64,000 bases of DNA from CAVPHV01 sp963821095. GTDB lineage: Bacteria > Actinomycetota > Acidimicrobiia > Spongiisociales > UBA5794. Below the pieces are notes generated by a model, which saw only the letters and a list, made by a program, of their open reading frames with translations, did not search any database and was not told the DNA's origin. A program made the position numbers and the translations under genes. Location: NCBI GenBank assembly GCA_963821095.1, contig CAWGCJ010000019.1:1-64000 (forward strand), given 5' to 3'. Below, in pieces: positions 1-9,657 of this stretch; position 1 is the stretch's first letter, and each line of letters begins with the position of its first letter.

Positions 1-814
1 CTCCAAAGACCAGCATGAATGCGGCCCAGGCGGCGGCGACGGCAACCATCATCGGTTCGAATGGGTCGTTGATCAAGGCCGTTCGGAAGATGGACAGAAT
101 GGAGTACATGGGGTTCAAGAGCATGGCGACCTGGAGAGGCTCTGGCAGGGTTTCAATTCGTTCGACTCCCCAGAGAACTGGGGAGAGCAACAACCACATT
201 CGGGTCAGGTGAGGAATCAGGTTCCTAGCGTCCCGATTGGGAACGACGATTCGCGCCACGAACGCTCCGATGCCCAGGGTGAAGAAGAAGATGATGACGA
301 TCGCTACGGGTAGCAGCGCAATGCGATAGGTCGGGACAACGCAGGTGATGGTCGGGTTGCTTGCCGCTTGCAGGCACGAAATCGGGCTGACGAGCAGATA
401 GAGGACAAATAGTGAGGGAATGAACGTGACCATTGAGTCCATCACAGCTGCAAGGGGCAGGACCATTCGGGGAAAGCGCACGTTTGCGATGAGTTTTGCA
501 TTGCCGATGATGATCGCCGCAGACCCCGTCAGCCCAACGCTGAGGAATCGGAACACCAATATGCCGACGATGAGGTACGCCAGGTAGTTCGCGTTCGAAC
601 GTGACGTCCCCTTGATAATGACTCCAAAAACCAAGAAGTAGACCCCGGCCATGATCAGGGGGTTGATGAACCACCACACTCGGCCCAGTGTGGTGCCCGC
701 AATGTGGCTGGCAAGGCTGCTGCGCGCCAAGGCAGCTGTGAAGTCACGCCTCTCCCACAGCTCACGCCAATAAGAAGAGCGCGACACGTTGGTGGGTGCC
801 GTCGTGGTCGCCAT
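1..814 (-). CDS. ABC-2 type permease of a polysaccharide/O-antigen exporter, 3' end cut by window edge
   Basis: Reading the minus strand from an ATG at 814 gives an open frame to the left edge, about 271 residues, so only the last few codons are missing. The protein opens with a short cytoplasmic segment (YWRELWERRDF), then an amphipathic stretch with GRVWWFINPLIMAGVYFLVFG and about six hydrophobic segments. This is the TagG/Wzm/RfbD pattern of ABC-2 membrane subunits that export teichoic acid, O-antigen or other lipid-linked glycans. The ATPase partner would be expected beyond the left edge. The start is supported by a TACACT -10 box at 829-824, nine bases upstream. The exported substrate cannot be told from this subunit. 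Confidence 0.85.
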   Translation of the reverse strand, partial: MATTTAPTNVSRSSYWRELWERRDFTAALARSSLASHIAGTTLGRVWWFINPLIMAGVYFLVFGVIIKGTSRSNANYLAYLIVGILVFRFLSVGLTGSAAIIIGNAKLIANVRFPRMVLPLAAVMDSMVTFIPSLFVLYLLVSPISCLQAASNPTITCVVPTYRIALLPVAIVIIFFFTLGIGAFVARIVVPNRDARNLIPHLTRMWLLLSPVLWGVERIETLPEPLQVAMLLNPMYSILSIFRTALINDPFEPMMVAVAAAWAAFMLVFG

Positions 815-918
815 CTGGGCGCGAGTGTAGGGCTGTTGGGACGATCTGGCCGGTCGCGTACGTGGCCAGACCCCGACCGCGGGTACCCGGTAGTTGCACC
901 TCCCACTAGCCTCGCGGG
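815..918. promoter_or_regulatory. Divergent promoter region between the ABC permease and the 919 gene
   Basis: Two TAnnnT -10 boxes face outward: TACACT on the minus strand (829-824), nine bases before the permease ATG, and TAGCCT on the plus strand (907-912), six bases before the GTG at 919. The plus-strand spacing implies a leaderless mRNA. No clear -35 boxes are visible. Confidence 0.5.
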
Positions 919-1758
919 GTGAATCGAAGTGCATGGGTTGGCCTGGCTGTAGGGCTACTGATCGGCGCCGGAGGCATTGTCGGAATCGAGGCGCTGGTGG
1001 GCGACTCGGACTCCGCTGTGACGACAACCGTGCCAGCGGCGGCTGAGACTTCGACCACCCTCGAAAGGCGCGTGTGGGTCGATGCCGCCGAAACCGTTGT
1101 TGGCCCCGCAGTGATGATCCCGGAAGGCCTGTCGCGAGAGGGCAGCGAAGTGGTATTTCGCTATGACCTTGCGACGCTGGCACCGCTCGCCGATGTCGAA
1201 CCTGCTTGGGAGTTTGTCTCGCCGCAGAGTGGCTTTGTTCCGGCGGATCCTGCCGACCTGGACCCCATCTATCCGGTGCGGTGGTCACTGGTGACGGCCG
1301 GTGGTGACATCGCCGGAGCGGCCAGCAGTCCGAGCGCCCGTGGCGCCAGATTTGAGGTCGGCGAGGACTTCCAGTTGGATTCGATCGAGGCGGTCCGGAT
1401 CGACGAGTACCGCATTCCCGTGCCGATTGATGTCGAGTTCGAGCTATCTGCGGGGGCACCGCGCGTCGAGGTGGCACCGGGGGTCGTCGTGTCGCTCATC
1501 TCGGTGGTTGATCAGGGTGAGCAGGTCATCGTCCAAGTCGAGGTCGTGAGCGATGACGCCCTCAACCGTGAGAGCCTCACGATCGGAGGCGTCGGTCCCG
1601 AGTGGCGCAGTGCGGTACGGGAGGCCGAGGGCAGGCCTCGCTTCAACCTCCGCTTGGGAGGCGAGGATCGCTCTGGTCCGCTGCTGCTGCGGGCACGTGG
1701 GTTCGTGTGGCTGCCTGCTGCCGAGGTCGTCTTGGTCACGCCGGGAGCCGGCGGATGA
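919..1758 (+). CDS. Membrane-anchored extracytoplasmic protein with Thr-rich linker, unknown function
   Basis: 279 residues from a GTG start. Residues about 6-26 form one hydrophobic segment (signal anchor), followed by a linker rich in Thr and Ala (TTTVPAAAETSTT) and a beta-rich extracellular region of about 220 residues. I do not recognise a family. The stop overlaps the next gene's ATG by four bases (ATGA), so the two are translationally coupled, and both share the anchor, Thr-linker and beta-domain plan; they may be paralogues or partners. The GTG lies six bases after a TAGCCT -10 box, so the message is probably leaderless. Confidence 0.7.
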   Translation: MNRSAWVGLAVGLLIGAGGIVGIEALVGDSDSAVTTTVPAAAETSTTLERRVWVDAAETVVGPAVMIPEGLSREGSEVVFRYDLATLAPLADVEPAWEFVSPQSGFVPADPADLDPIYPVRWSLVTAGGDIAGAASSPSARGARFEVGEDFQLDSIEAVRIDEYRIPVPIDVEFELSAGAPRVEVAPGVVVSLISVVDQGEQVIVQVEVVSDDALNRESLTIGGVGPEWRSAVREAEGRPRFNLRLGGEDRSGPLLLRARGFVWLPAAEVVLVTPGAGG

Positions 1759-2756
1759 CCGACGACGTTTGGCGTGAACTGCTCGAGTCCCCATTCGACG
1801 AGGATGCGCCGCATCGGAGCGGCGACGGGGGTGGCATCGGGCGGGCTATTCGCTTTGCCGCGATTGGGCTGGCGACCGGCGTGCTGCTCGCCGGAGGCTG
1901 GTTGTGGCTGACCGGTGACGCTGATGTCGAGGTTGAGGCTGCCGTCACCACCACGACCACAGGAGCGCCGGAGGCGGTCGCCGAGGGGTATTCGGTTGGA
2001 TACGTCGAGGTCGGCGATGGATTGGGTATCCGCCCTGAACTGATGTACGTGCAGGGATCTGACCTCTACGTAGTGCTGACCACGATGGTGCGCAGCGATG
2101 TGGATCCCGCCGCCGCGGAGACCTTCAAGGGCGGGGAATGGATTGTGACGGGCGGGGCAGCTCCCGTGGCCGCGACCGCGGAATTCTCCAATCCACGTTC
2201 GCTCGGGGTCGTTACGGTGCGGTTCTCCGCCGGAGCCGTTCCACCGGATCAGGCCGCAACGCTACTCCTTACGCCGGCCACACCGCGAGTCACCTATGAC
2301 CAGGAGCTCGAGTACACGACCGAGGGACTGCCATTCGAGACGACCGAAGCGGTGCGGTTTGGCATCGACTACGGCGACGCAGCAATCGTGGTTGACCGAA
2401 TTGCGTTCGACGCCAATGTTGGCGTCGTCGACTGGCATGTTGTGGGCTCCGACACGGTGCGGGCCCGGGTCGAAGCAGTGGTGGTTCTGCTCGACACCGC
2501 CGGCGGTGAAGACGATCCGGCGACGCAGCTCGTGTCGGAGGGCGCGGCGCGGCCGTTCCTCGCCGAGGTTCCTCACGAACCGGCGTTGGGTCACTCCCGG
2601 GGAGCGGTCGAAGTGATTCGGCGGGTCGGCAACGAGGTCGAGGCCGACGACGTCATCTCATCCGTCGTGGTGCTGCTGACGATCTCGGTTCAGGACGTGG
2701 CGCCCGGCGAACCGTTCGAGATCCCGCTCGATGGAGTCGCCATCGCGGGTCGATGA
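1755..2756 (+). CDS. Membrane-anchored extracytoplasmic protein with Thr-rich linker, second of a coupled pair
   Basis: 333 residues from the ATG at 1755, chosen because it overlaps the previous stop (ATGA) and gives a sensible topology: an acidic cytoplasmic N-terminus of 30 residues, one membrane segment (about 31-53), a VTTTTTGAPEA linker and a 260-residue beta-rich outer domain. No enzyme motif is visible. A longer reading of the same frame from 1602 lies inside the previous gene and is rejected. A GC-rich hairpin follows about 115 bases downstream. Confidence 0.7.
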   Translation: MTDDVWRELLESPFDEDAPHRSGDGGGIGRAIRFAAIGLATGVLLAGGWLWLTGDADVEVEAAVTTTTTGAPEAVAEGYSVGYVEVGDGLGIRPELMYVQGSDLYVVLTTMVRSDVDPAAAETFKGGEWIVTGGAAPVAATAEFSNPRSLGVVTVRFSAGAVPPDQAATLLLTPATPRVTYDQELEYTTEGLPFETTEAVRFGIDYGDAAIVVDRIAFDANVGVVDWHVVGSDTVRARVEAVVVLLDTAGGEDDPATQLVSEGAARPFLAEVPHEPALGHSRGAVEVIRRVGNEVEADDVISSVVVLLTISVQDVAPGEPFEIPLDGVAIAGR

Positions 2757-2869
2757 TTCCTGAAGTCCCATTTCAGGGGCCACTTTTGGGTCTTTGTGCC
2801 CCTTGCCGGTGGAAGCGATGGATGAGAGGATCAAGTATTGGAGGTCTACCTCCAAGTGATCTAACGACG

Positions 2870-2911
2870 ACGGCGGTGCGGCGGGGAAGGTTTCCAGGGG
2901 CGCACCGCCGT
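2870..2911 (+). terminator. Hairpin after the 1755-2756 gene
   Basis: An 11-base inverted repeat (ACGGCGGTGCG and its complement) with a 20-base loop lies between the convergent gene ends at 2756 and 2965. There is no clear U-tract. It could serve both strands. Confidence 0.5.
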
Positions 2912-2964
2912 TCGTTCGCGTCTGGGGTTGTCGGCGCGGTTCAGATTCCTTGCTCCGAGCGGGG

Positions 2965-3369
2965 CTACCAGCCTGCTGCGAGGTCGCTTCGGTCGAGGAA
3001 GCGACAGACCGCTCGGGTGACGCGGGCGTCGTCTTCTAGGCCGGAGGGATCGGCATAGTCGTCGGCGAAGTCACCCTTCGCCACGAAGTACTCGATGGCA
3101 CCAGAGAGCAGACGCCGCTCCTGGAAGGTGTAGTTGTCGGCGTCGGCGATCAGCGTGGTGAGGGTGCCGGCGATGGATCGAGCCAGCTCAATGTTCAGGA
3201 TCGGCGACGTCCTCGCTCCGAGCTCGATGACTCGGAGATGGGCCTCGACTCTGGTGGCGTCTTTGTGGAGTTGATTTGCCGGTCGAGCGCGGCACAGTTC
3301 GAGGAATCGAAGCCGCTCATCCTCGGGGAGCACCGACTCGGCGACGGCTTGGGCCGGGTCGTGGGTCAT
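2965..3369 (-). CDS. Small helical protein, unknown (weak resemblance to YkvA/DUF1232)
   Basis: 134 residues from the ATG at 3369 (MTHDPAQAV). An upstream extension of the frame crosses the preceding gene and is left out. The protein is mostly helical. Its end (GAIEYFVAKGDFADDY, then GLEDDARVTRAV) has the spacing and acidic character of YkvA-like DUF1232 proteins, but the match is weak and the usual hydrophobic helices are missing. It lies 13 bases after the 3383-4211 gene and is probably the last gene of a three-gene transcript starting near 5050. Confidence 0.55.
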   Translation of the reverse strand: MTHDPAQAVAESVLPEDERLRFLELCRARPANQLHKDATRVEAHLRVIELGARTSPILNIELARSIAGTLTTLIADADNYTFQERRLLSGAIEYFVAKGDFADDYADPSGLEDDARVTRAVCRFLDRSDLAAGW

Positions 3370-3382
3370 TTGTGTGATCCGA

Positions 3383-4211
3383 TCACCCCGTGACCCTACC
3401 GACGATTTCGTCGACCCGGTAGGGATCGGTCCATGTGGTGGGTTTGACTCCGTTGACGGGTTGCCAAGCGCCTTGATCGACCCTGAAGCGCACCCGCCAG
3501 TTGTAGGACACGACGGGATCGACAAACTGGCTGGTTTCGTAGCTGTGGGTGATGTCGCCGTTGGGGTAGCCGACCAGCTCTCGGAAGAGGTCGGGTGTGA
3601 CTTCGGTTTCTGCGCCGTCGCCCCATTCGATCGAGACGCTGGTCACCACGAACTCAACGTCGACGACGCGCCCGGTGACGGGAGAGACGATGGTTTCGAT
3701 GACCGGGTCAGGTGGTTGTGCCGCGATGTACGTGGGGAGTCCGGTGACCCCTATGGCGGGATTAAATTCGGGGTCGGGTTCGACGAAGTCGAATGACTCC
3801 ATCAGTTCCCAGACCAGGTCGAAGACGATTTCGATCTCCCACGGTTCACCCTCACATCGCTCGAACCAGGACTCTGCGATAAACGGTCCTCCGGGTATCC
3901 CATCGGGGTTGAAGTAGAGCAGGTTGCGGGTCCCGTCGATTCCGAACGACTCCCACCCGGTATAGACCGAACGTTGATACCAACAAACCCCGGTGCCATC
4001 GTCACCCACGGCTGGATACAGCGGCCCCGGCACCTCGCCCCGATCGCTGTAGACGACCGTGTCACCGCCGGCGAGGCGGCAGTGGACCCTTTGGACGCCG
4101 AAGGCATCCGATCTCGTACCAGCAGTGGGCGATCTCATCTGCCGTAGCCGTGGGTGCGGCGTTGACCAGGATTGCGAGGCAAATGGTGAGAATGGCCGTA
4201 GCTTGTCTCAT
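3383..4211 (-). pseudogene. Secreted protein with PKD-like domain; signal peptide and body in different frames
   Basis: The ATG at 4211 overlaps the preceding stop (ATGA) and opens a clean signal peptide (MRQATAILTICLAILVNAAP, then TATA-DEI), but that frame stops at 4062. The body of about 240 residues lies in another frame, open from upstream of 4138 down to 3383. One indel between about 4138 and 4062 would join them. The body contains paired cysteines and, near its end, WGDGAETEV followed by HSYETSQ, the fingerprint of a PKD-type beta-sandwich. This is either a recently broken gene or a sequence error; the neighbours carry similar frameshifts. Confidence 0.65.
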
Positions 4212-5018
4212 GGGCGCCACTCTCGGTTTTGGAGGTCACACTCCGGCAGCCACGAACTTTCGGGCGTGCCGCCCCCGTATCGGTCCGCGAGCCGCCAGCC
4301 AAGCTCAGCGTCTTCGAACGGCCACAGAACCAAGATCAAGTCCTCCTCGCTGCCATCGACCCGAAAGGCGGTCCCGTCTTCGGTGACGTGCTACGACAAG
4401 ACAGTCGGGTCTATCGAGCTTGATTTCGTAGAGCTCCACCTTGTATGTCGTCTGGCGTGGGCTCGCTCGATGAAGACTGCTTCGGGTTCGAGCGAAGTGG
4501 CTACCAGAGTCGTCGTAGAGCAGTTCGGCGCCGACGAGATCAGCGATTTCCTCTGAATCGCCGTCGCAGACGGCCCTATACATGCTGAGTTCGAGTTCCG
4601 TCACCAACTCCAGAACTTCGGCTTCTCGCTCCTCCAGCGACAGGGTGGTGGTCGTCGAGGGCGCTTCCGTGTGTTGTTGTGGTCGGTGGCGTGTGTCGTT
4701 GTCGTGGTCGGCGCGGCGGTAGTCGTCGTCGGGAGCCGCGGTCGTGGTGGTGGTGGCGATGGCCACGGCGGCGGTGGTGTGGAGGTGCTGTCGCCGCCGG
4801 TGGCGAGCGCGACGACGAGTGCAATGAGGAGGGCCGCAGCGACGCCCAGCGCCGAGCCAGATCCGGTTCACTCCGCCTTCCCCCTGATGGTGGTGGATGC
4901 CCGAGCCAAATGGTACGCCACCAGTGGTACAACTGCCCAACCACGATGGGTTGTCTTCGGGCCGGGTGTCGAGGCGGCGCGGCGAGGGTCCCCGTCGGTT
5001 CGTGCTCGTCATCGACAT
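4208..5018 (-). pseudogene. Membrane-anchored Thr-linker protein, broken by about three frameshifts
   Basis: The start at 5018 (MSMTSTNRRG) has an AGGGGG ribosome site and a TATACT -10 box upstream. Coding character then moves between frames. A perfect membrane helix (ALGVAAALLIALVVALATGG) is in a frame that opens only after an in-frame stop near 4870. The next segment, a Thr linker plus LSLEEREAEVLELVTELEL, is in the first frame. The last 60 residues (VTEDGTAFRVDGSEEDL to LQNREWRP) are in a third register ending at the TGA at 4208. Joined, they give an N-in anchor, a Thr/Pro linker and an outer domain of about 130 residues, much like the 919 and 1755 products. Function unknown. Confidence 0.65.
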
Positions 5019-5051
5019 CGAACGGCCCCCTTGCTCCTCGCCGTCTGATGC

Positions 5052-5057
5052 AGTATA
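5052..5057 (-). promoter_or_regulatory. TATACT -10 box for the 5018-2965 transcript
   Basis: TATACT on the minus strand lies about 34 bases upstream of the ATG at 5018, with GAGGAG and AGGGGG between. It is the best promoter candidate for the three-gene set 5018-2965. The opposite strand starts another gene at 5104. Confidence 0.45.
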
Positions 5058-5103
5058 ACATTGTTTAACGATATGTCGGTAGCCCGCAAGGGAGGGTCCG
5101 AGG

Positions 5104-6884
5104 TTGTTGGTTCGCTGGGATACGAAGGCGATGCGGTCGCTGGCCGATGTGATGCGCAGTGTGGCGGCCGACCTCGACAGGGTTCCCACGTTGGTGGCCC
5201 GAGACATGCAACCGGTAGGTCGGATACCCCCGCATCTCGGTGGCACGGCCGAGGCTGCCGGCTGGTCCGCGGCGGCAGCCGCCGACTTGTTTCGTCGCGC
5301 CGACGATCTCGATCAGGCGGAGATCACGCTGGAGGCACTCGGTCTCGCCTGCCCCAACCCAGATCGGCCGGGCGCAGTCTGGGACGCGGGATTCGACTTC
5401 GGCTGGAATCTCGAGGACCTTCTTCTCGATCAGCTGAACAGGATTCGAGCCGAGAAGGAGCACGTTGCCGCCGACCTCGCGTATTGGTGGGAGTCGGAAG
5501 CCGAAGGGGCCGCAGCGGCGATCGTTGCACTCGAGCGGCGTCTCGCCGAGTTGGCAATCGAAGAGCTACGTATCCAGCGAGGTCTGATCGCGCTCGCCGG
5601 CGCGCCGGGGGCCGACGAGGCGGCAGCCGAATTCGACTCGATGATTGCCTACCTCACGCACGAGTTGGCGGTCGACCGCCCCGAGCGCTCACTTCGACCT
5701 CGCCATCGTGATCGGGGCGACCGACGAGATTCGATCGCTGCTCAACGAGTCCTTCTTTGGAGATGTCTCCCGCCTTGAGCTGCTCGAGATCGAGCGCATC
5801 CTCGGGTCGCTCGACCCTCCCGAGTTCAATGCAGTGATCGAGCGGCTCAATGACGACGAGCTCTACCGCTGGTTCCACGAGCTTGACGGAATTCGCGGCG
5901 GCAATCTCGACCTCGACGAGGAGCTGCATTTGTTCGAGACGATCGCGAGGCTGGGCGCCGGCGACACCCTGTGGCGCCTTGCGAATGCCGAGTTCGGCGA
6001 ACGATTCGTCGAGATCGCCGACGCGGTCACTCGGCTGGCCCCAGCGGAAGCGGCTATTCCATTCATCACCCGTTGCGCCGAGATGGCGACAGAGTCGGAC
6101 GAGGCCGCTGCCGCGGCCCTGGTTGGGCTTGACCGTCTTGCGCCGGCGGACCAGCAGGTGGCCCTGGTGGTCCTGGCCGATGCCGGTCTCCTTGGTCGGC
6201 TGCTGGAGGTGGTGGACGGTCTTGATGCGTCGCCTCGTCGGAGAGCGGGACGATCCGATCCCCGTCGAGATGCTCGAAGGTCTACGCGACGGGCTGTGGG
6301 CGCCGATCAAGGCGCTGGGCGGTCTGACCATCCAGGGCGTGTGGGACCACCACGCGTTTCGACGCAGCTGGTCCCGGCTTGGTCAGGCGTGGCAGTTGCT
6401 GTTCGCCGATCCCGTGGGCTTCATCAAGGCGGTGGTCGACCTCGATGGTCTGATCCACAATCCGGCGTTCTGGATCGGAGGCATCATCCCGACCGTGGTG
6501 CTCAGCCTGGTCGGCGGAGGAGCTGCCGGGCGGCTGGCGGTGGCCGGACGCCTCGGGCGACGGGCCCAGTACATCATCACCCACATCGATGATTTGGTGG
6601 CCCGGATCCGTCAGGTGGTGGGCCTACGTTGGGCCGACGAGGTCGGTGCCATCTCTGATCCCCGCTTGGCCAGAATCGCCCGGGAGATGGGGGTGAAGAT
6701 CGACAGCTTGCTGTTCGAGCGCCGGCACCTCACCGTGGACGAGTTCATCGAACGATTCCGAGACGGCTCGATCCGAGGCGAGATCCCGATCGAACTGCTC
6801 GGGTTGACCGTTGAGGAAGCGCTCAAACTGGCGCAAGCCAACCATCTCGACCGCATCCGGGAACTGCTGCTTGGATCCGAATGA
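5104..6884 (+). pseudogene. Large helical effector-like protein split over three frames
   Basis: Three consecutive pieces read as one protein of about 590 residues: frame 1 from a TTG at 5104 to about 5690, frame 2 from about 5690 to about 6225 (starting HFDLAIVIGATDEIRS), and frame 3 from about 6230 to 6884 (starting RRLVGERDDPIPVEM). Two one-base indels would restore it. The first 200 residues are Ala/Glu-rich helices with a Gly-Trp turn (GGTAEAAGWSAAAAADLF) that recalls WXG100-type secretion domains. The last third has a hydrophobic Gly-rich hairpin (WIGGIIPTVVLSLVGGGAAG) like the pre-toxin segments of polymorphic toxins, then a charged tail. The toxin-like reading is inference; no catalytic motif is visible. 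Confidence 0.6.
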
Positions 6885-6890
6885 GGGGCC

Positions 6891-9650
6891 TCACTCCTGA
6901 AGCGCGGCGACGATCTCGAGGATGTCGTCGCCGTAGTCCTCGAGCTTGCGGGCGCCGATGCCGGAAATGTTGATCAGATCCCGTTCCGTCTCAGGGCGAG
7001 CGGCGGCGATCTCCTCAATGGTGCGATCGTGGAGGATGACATAGGCGGGCACCCCGAGGCGCTTTGAAGCGTCGAGCCGCCACGCCTTCAGGGCTTCGAC
7101 CAGTGCGGGCGATGACGGGCCTGCGCTTGTCGCAGTTCCGACATCGGCGACGGGAACTTCGAGTTCGGCGCCGGTATCGAGCACCACGGTTACCAGACCC
7201 CGCCCCACGCTCGAAACGGTGCCGGCGAATCCGCCCGCCAGGGTCACATAGTCGCCGACGAGGGGAGCGGGCTTGAGCCGGGGTGGCTTCCTCCAACGCT
7301 TTGGCGGCGGTGGCGGCTCCGGTTCGTGCGAGGCCGAGCCATCGAGTTCGGCAAGGAACGGCGAGGGGCGAGCGGCGTCAACCAGCACTACTGCCTGCTC
7401 TCGGGCCCTGGTGAGCGCAACGTGGAAGACTCGGCGCTCCTCCTCGAGGTCGGTTGCTAGATCGTGAGGCATCGCACCACGATCGGCCCCGAACACGATG
7501 ACGTGGTCCCACTCCATCCCTTTGACCCGGTGCACCGACGACAGAGTCACGCCGCCCTGTGTCGATGGTCGATCCGTCGCAGTACGCAGCCAAACAACGA
7601 AGTCGTCGAGGGTGGGGTGGATTGCGGCGGCCCTTTGCACGGCGACAAGATCGTCGAGATGGCTGGAGCGAGAGGCATTGCCGCGCCCCGAATCGAGGGT
7701 CCTGGCCGAGGAGCCAAGCCCTATCCGGTCGATCAGCACCGCCAGCAGTTTCGGGGCCTCGCCGGCAGAGGCAGCCTCGGCTGCCACCGTGATGTCGGCG
7801 ACGAAGTCGTCCCAACGGGCGGCTTGTTTGCCGTCGAGCTGCATGCCGAGCCCGATGAGCTCCTCCAACGAGGTGGTGCGGCGCCGGATCAGCTCGCGTG
7901 AGAGCCGGGTCAGGCCACGCGACGGTCGCCGAATCGCCTCGAGCGCATCGTTGCGTTCGATCCGTTCCGGGCGCTGGGCGATGCGCAGCCAGGCGAATAG
8001 GGCGCGCAGAGTCGTGCGGCGCAATGATTGTGCGTTCAGTAGGTCGTTGCTTGGTATCTGGCCGTCGCTCAGCGCAGCTTTCACGGGAATCAGCGAGGCG
8101 TTCACTCGGGCCAGGACGGCAATAGATGCCGGTTCAGCTCCAGCGTTCATCCACAGCTCGATTTGGTCCCGGCATGCCGCCGCCAGCTCCGGCCCCGCGA
8201 CCTGCTGCACGTCGAGAGCTCCCGCGTCGTCGTCTCCAGCTGCGGCGCGGATGGTCTTGTCGATGCGTCGGCGGTTGTATGAGAGCAGATGGCCGGCGGC
8301 GGCGACGACCGGCTGCGGGCATCGGTAGTTGACCTCGAGTGCGTGGTGGCCGGCACCGGGGAAGTAGAGCTCGAAGTCGATGAGGAATCCGGGGTCGGCG
8401 CCGGCGTAGCCGTAGATCACCTGGTCGTCGTCGCCAACGCCGAACACTTGGAGTTGTGGTGAGGCGACCAGCCGCAACAGGAGCAGATACGCCGAGGTGA
8501 GGTCTTGGAACTCGTCGACGAGGAGATGACGGCATCGATGCTGCCAGCGGCGCCGCAGGTCGGGGTCGGTGAGGAGCACCTCGATGGCCCCGTAGACCTG
8601 CTCCCCATGATCGACGGAGCTGCTGTCGTAGAGGCGAGCGCGATAGGCCTCGAAGACCGAAGAGAAGCCGGGCACGTCGTCGCGACCGCTCTCCACCTTC
8701 TCGGGGTCCATCAAGCCCGACCGCACCTGTTCGAGTGCTTCGAGGTAGGGACCCATCGGGTCGGCGTTGGCTCGGCGCGGGACGGAGATCAGGCCACCGA
8801 GCAGGTTTCGTACCGCCATCTCGTCGATCAAGTCGAGCCCGGGGCGTGCCTCACCCAAGATGGCCCAACCCAACGAGTGGATGGTGCGCACCATGGACCG
8901 CTCGGCGTCGAGGCGCTCGCGGAGCTCGGCGGCGGCTCGGGCGTTGTAGGCGACCGCGGTCAGGAATTGGGATTCGACCCGGCGGTCATCTCTCAGGTGG
9001 CGGAGCCGGGCGGCCAGCGTCCGGGTCTTGCCTGAGCCGGCGGGGGCGATGATGCGAGCTGCCCCCGTTGGATGGGCAACGGCCTCGGCCTGATCTGGTG
9101 CCAAGCCGTCGTCGCCGGCATCGACCGACGGGCCGATGAGTGTGGTGGCTCCGGCGTCGATCGTCTCGCCATGGACGACGGGGAGGTCGAGCTCCGGCAA
9201 GGGCTGACGGGGCCCACCGTCGATCCAGACGGCTTTGCCATCCGAGAGTTGCGCGTCGCCGGGGCCATCAGCGGTGGCGCCGAGCCGGGCTGCCTTCACG
9301 GTCCACCACCACTTGGGTTCGCCGTTGCGGGCGTCATAGTTATTGGAGAAACAGAGGAAACGAAGCCGTTCGAGCGGGAAGAGGAACCCAGCACCCAATC
9401 GCCAGGGAGGGTCATCGTACGTCTCTGGGCCGGCCAGCGCGTCGTCGGCGGCGTCCCACTCCACCACTCCAGGGGTGCGGCTGACCCAGTTACGGTGCAG
9501 ATCCTGGACGAGGATGTCGAGCCGTTCGGCATCTGCGAGAGTGTCGGCGTCGATCCTCGCCACCGGCACGTCACTCCAGGCAGCGGGTACGGCGTCGCCG
9601 GCACGCACCACCACCCCGCGCCCCAGCTCAACAGGTCCCGGCCACGTCAT
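6891..9650 (-). CDS. UvrD/Rep-family ATP-dependent DNA helicase with C-terminal HRDC domain
   Basis: About 919 residues from the ATG at 9650 (MTWPGPVELG). The frame is open to 9728, but a TAACCT -10 box at 9663-9658 with seven bases to this ATG favours a leaderless start here. A family-specific N-terminal region of about 190 residues precedes the superfamily 1A core: Walker A APAGSGKTRT, Walker B LLVDEFQD, motif III GDDDQVIYGYAGA, motif IV NYRCPQPVV, motif VI HVALTRARE. A linker with a beta-barrel-like GDYVTLAGGFAGTV segment leads to an HRDC domain at the end (ALKAWRLDASKRLGVPAYVI, then INISGIGARKLEDYG). Such 3'-5' helicases act in repair or in removing protein from DNA. It is convergent with the 5104 gene, six bases apart. 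Confidence 0.9.
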   Translation of the reverse strand: MTWPGPVELGRGVVVRAGDAVPAAWSDVPVARIDADTLADAERLDILVQDLHRNWVSRTPGVVEWDAADDALAGPETYDDPPWRLGAGFLFPLERLRFLCFSNNYDARNGEPKWWWTVKAARLGATADGPGDAQLSDGKAVWIDGGPRQPLPELDLPVVHGETIDAGATTLIGPSVDAGDDGLAPDQAEAVAHPTGAARIIAPAGSGKTRTLAARLRHLRDDRRVESQFLTAVAYNARAAAELRERLDAERSMVRTIHSLGWAILGEARPGLDLIDEMAVRNLLGGLISVPRRANADPMGPYLEALEQVRSGLMDPEKVESGRDDVPGFSSVFEAYRARLYDSSSVDHGEQVYGAIEVLLTDPDLRRRWQHRCRHLLVDEFQDLTSAYLLLLRLVASPQLQVFGVGDDDQVIYGYAGADPGFLIDFELYFPGAGHHALEVNYRCPQPVVAAAGHLLSYNRRRIDKTIRAAAGDDDAGALDVQQVAGPELAAACRDQIELWMNAGAEPASIAVLARVNASLIPVKAALSDGQIPSNDLLNAQSLRRTTLRALFAWLRIAQRPERIERNDALEAIRRPSRGLTRLSRELIRRRTTSLEELIGLGMQLDGKQAARWDDFVADITVAAEAASAGEAPKLLAVLIDRIGLGSSARTLDSGRGNASRSSHLDDLVAVQRAAAIHPTLDDFVVWLRTATDRPSTQGGVTLSSVHRVKGMEWDHVIVFGADRGAMPHDLATDLEEERRVFHVALTRAREQAVVLVDAARPSPFLAELDGSASHEPEPPPPPKRWRKPPRLKPAPLVGDYVTLAGGFAGTVSSVGRGLVTVVLDTGAELEVPVADVGTATSAGPSSPALVEALKAWRLDASKRLGVPAYVILHDRTIEEIAAARPETERDLINISGIGARKLEDYGDDILEIVAALQE

Positions 9651-9657
9651 CGTTGGC

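Noticed and set aside
4305..5246. A single 313-residue minus-strand protein starting at 5246
   Set aside because: The frame is partly out of register with the real coding segments (membrane helix and C-terminal domain are in other frames), and its start lies inside the 5104 gene.
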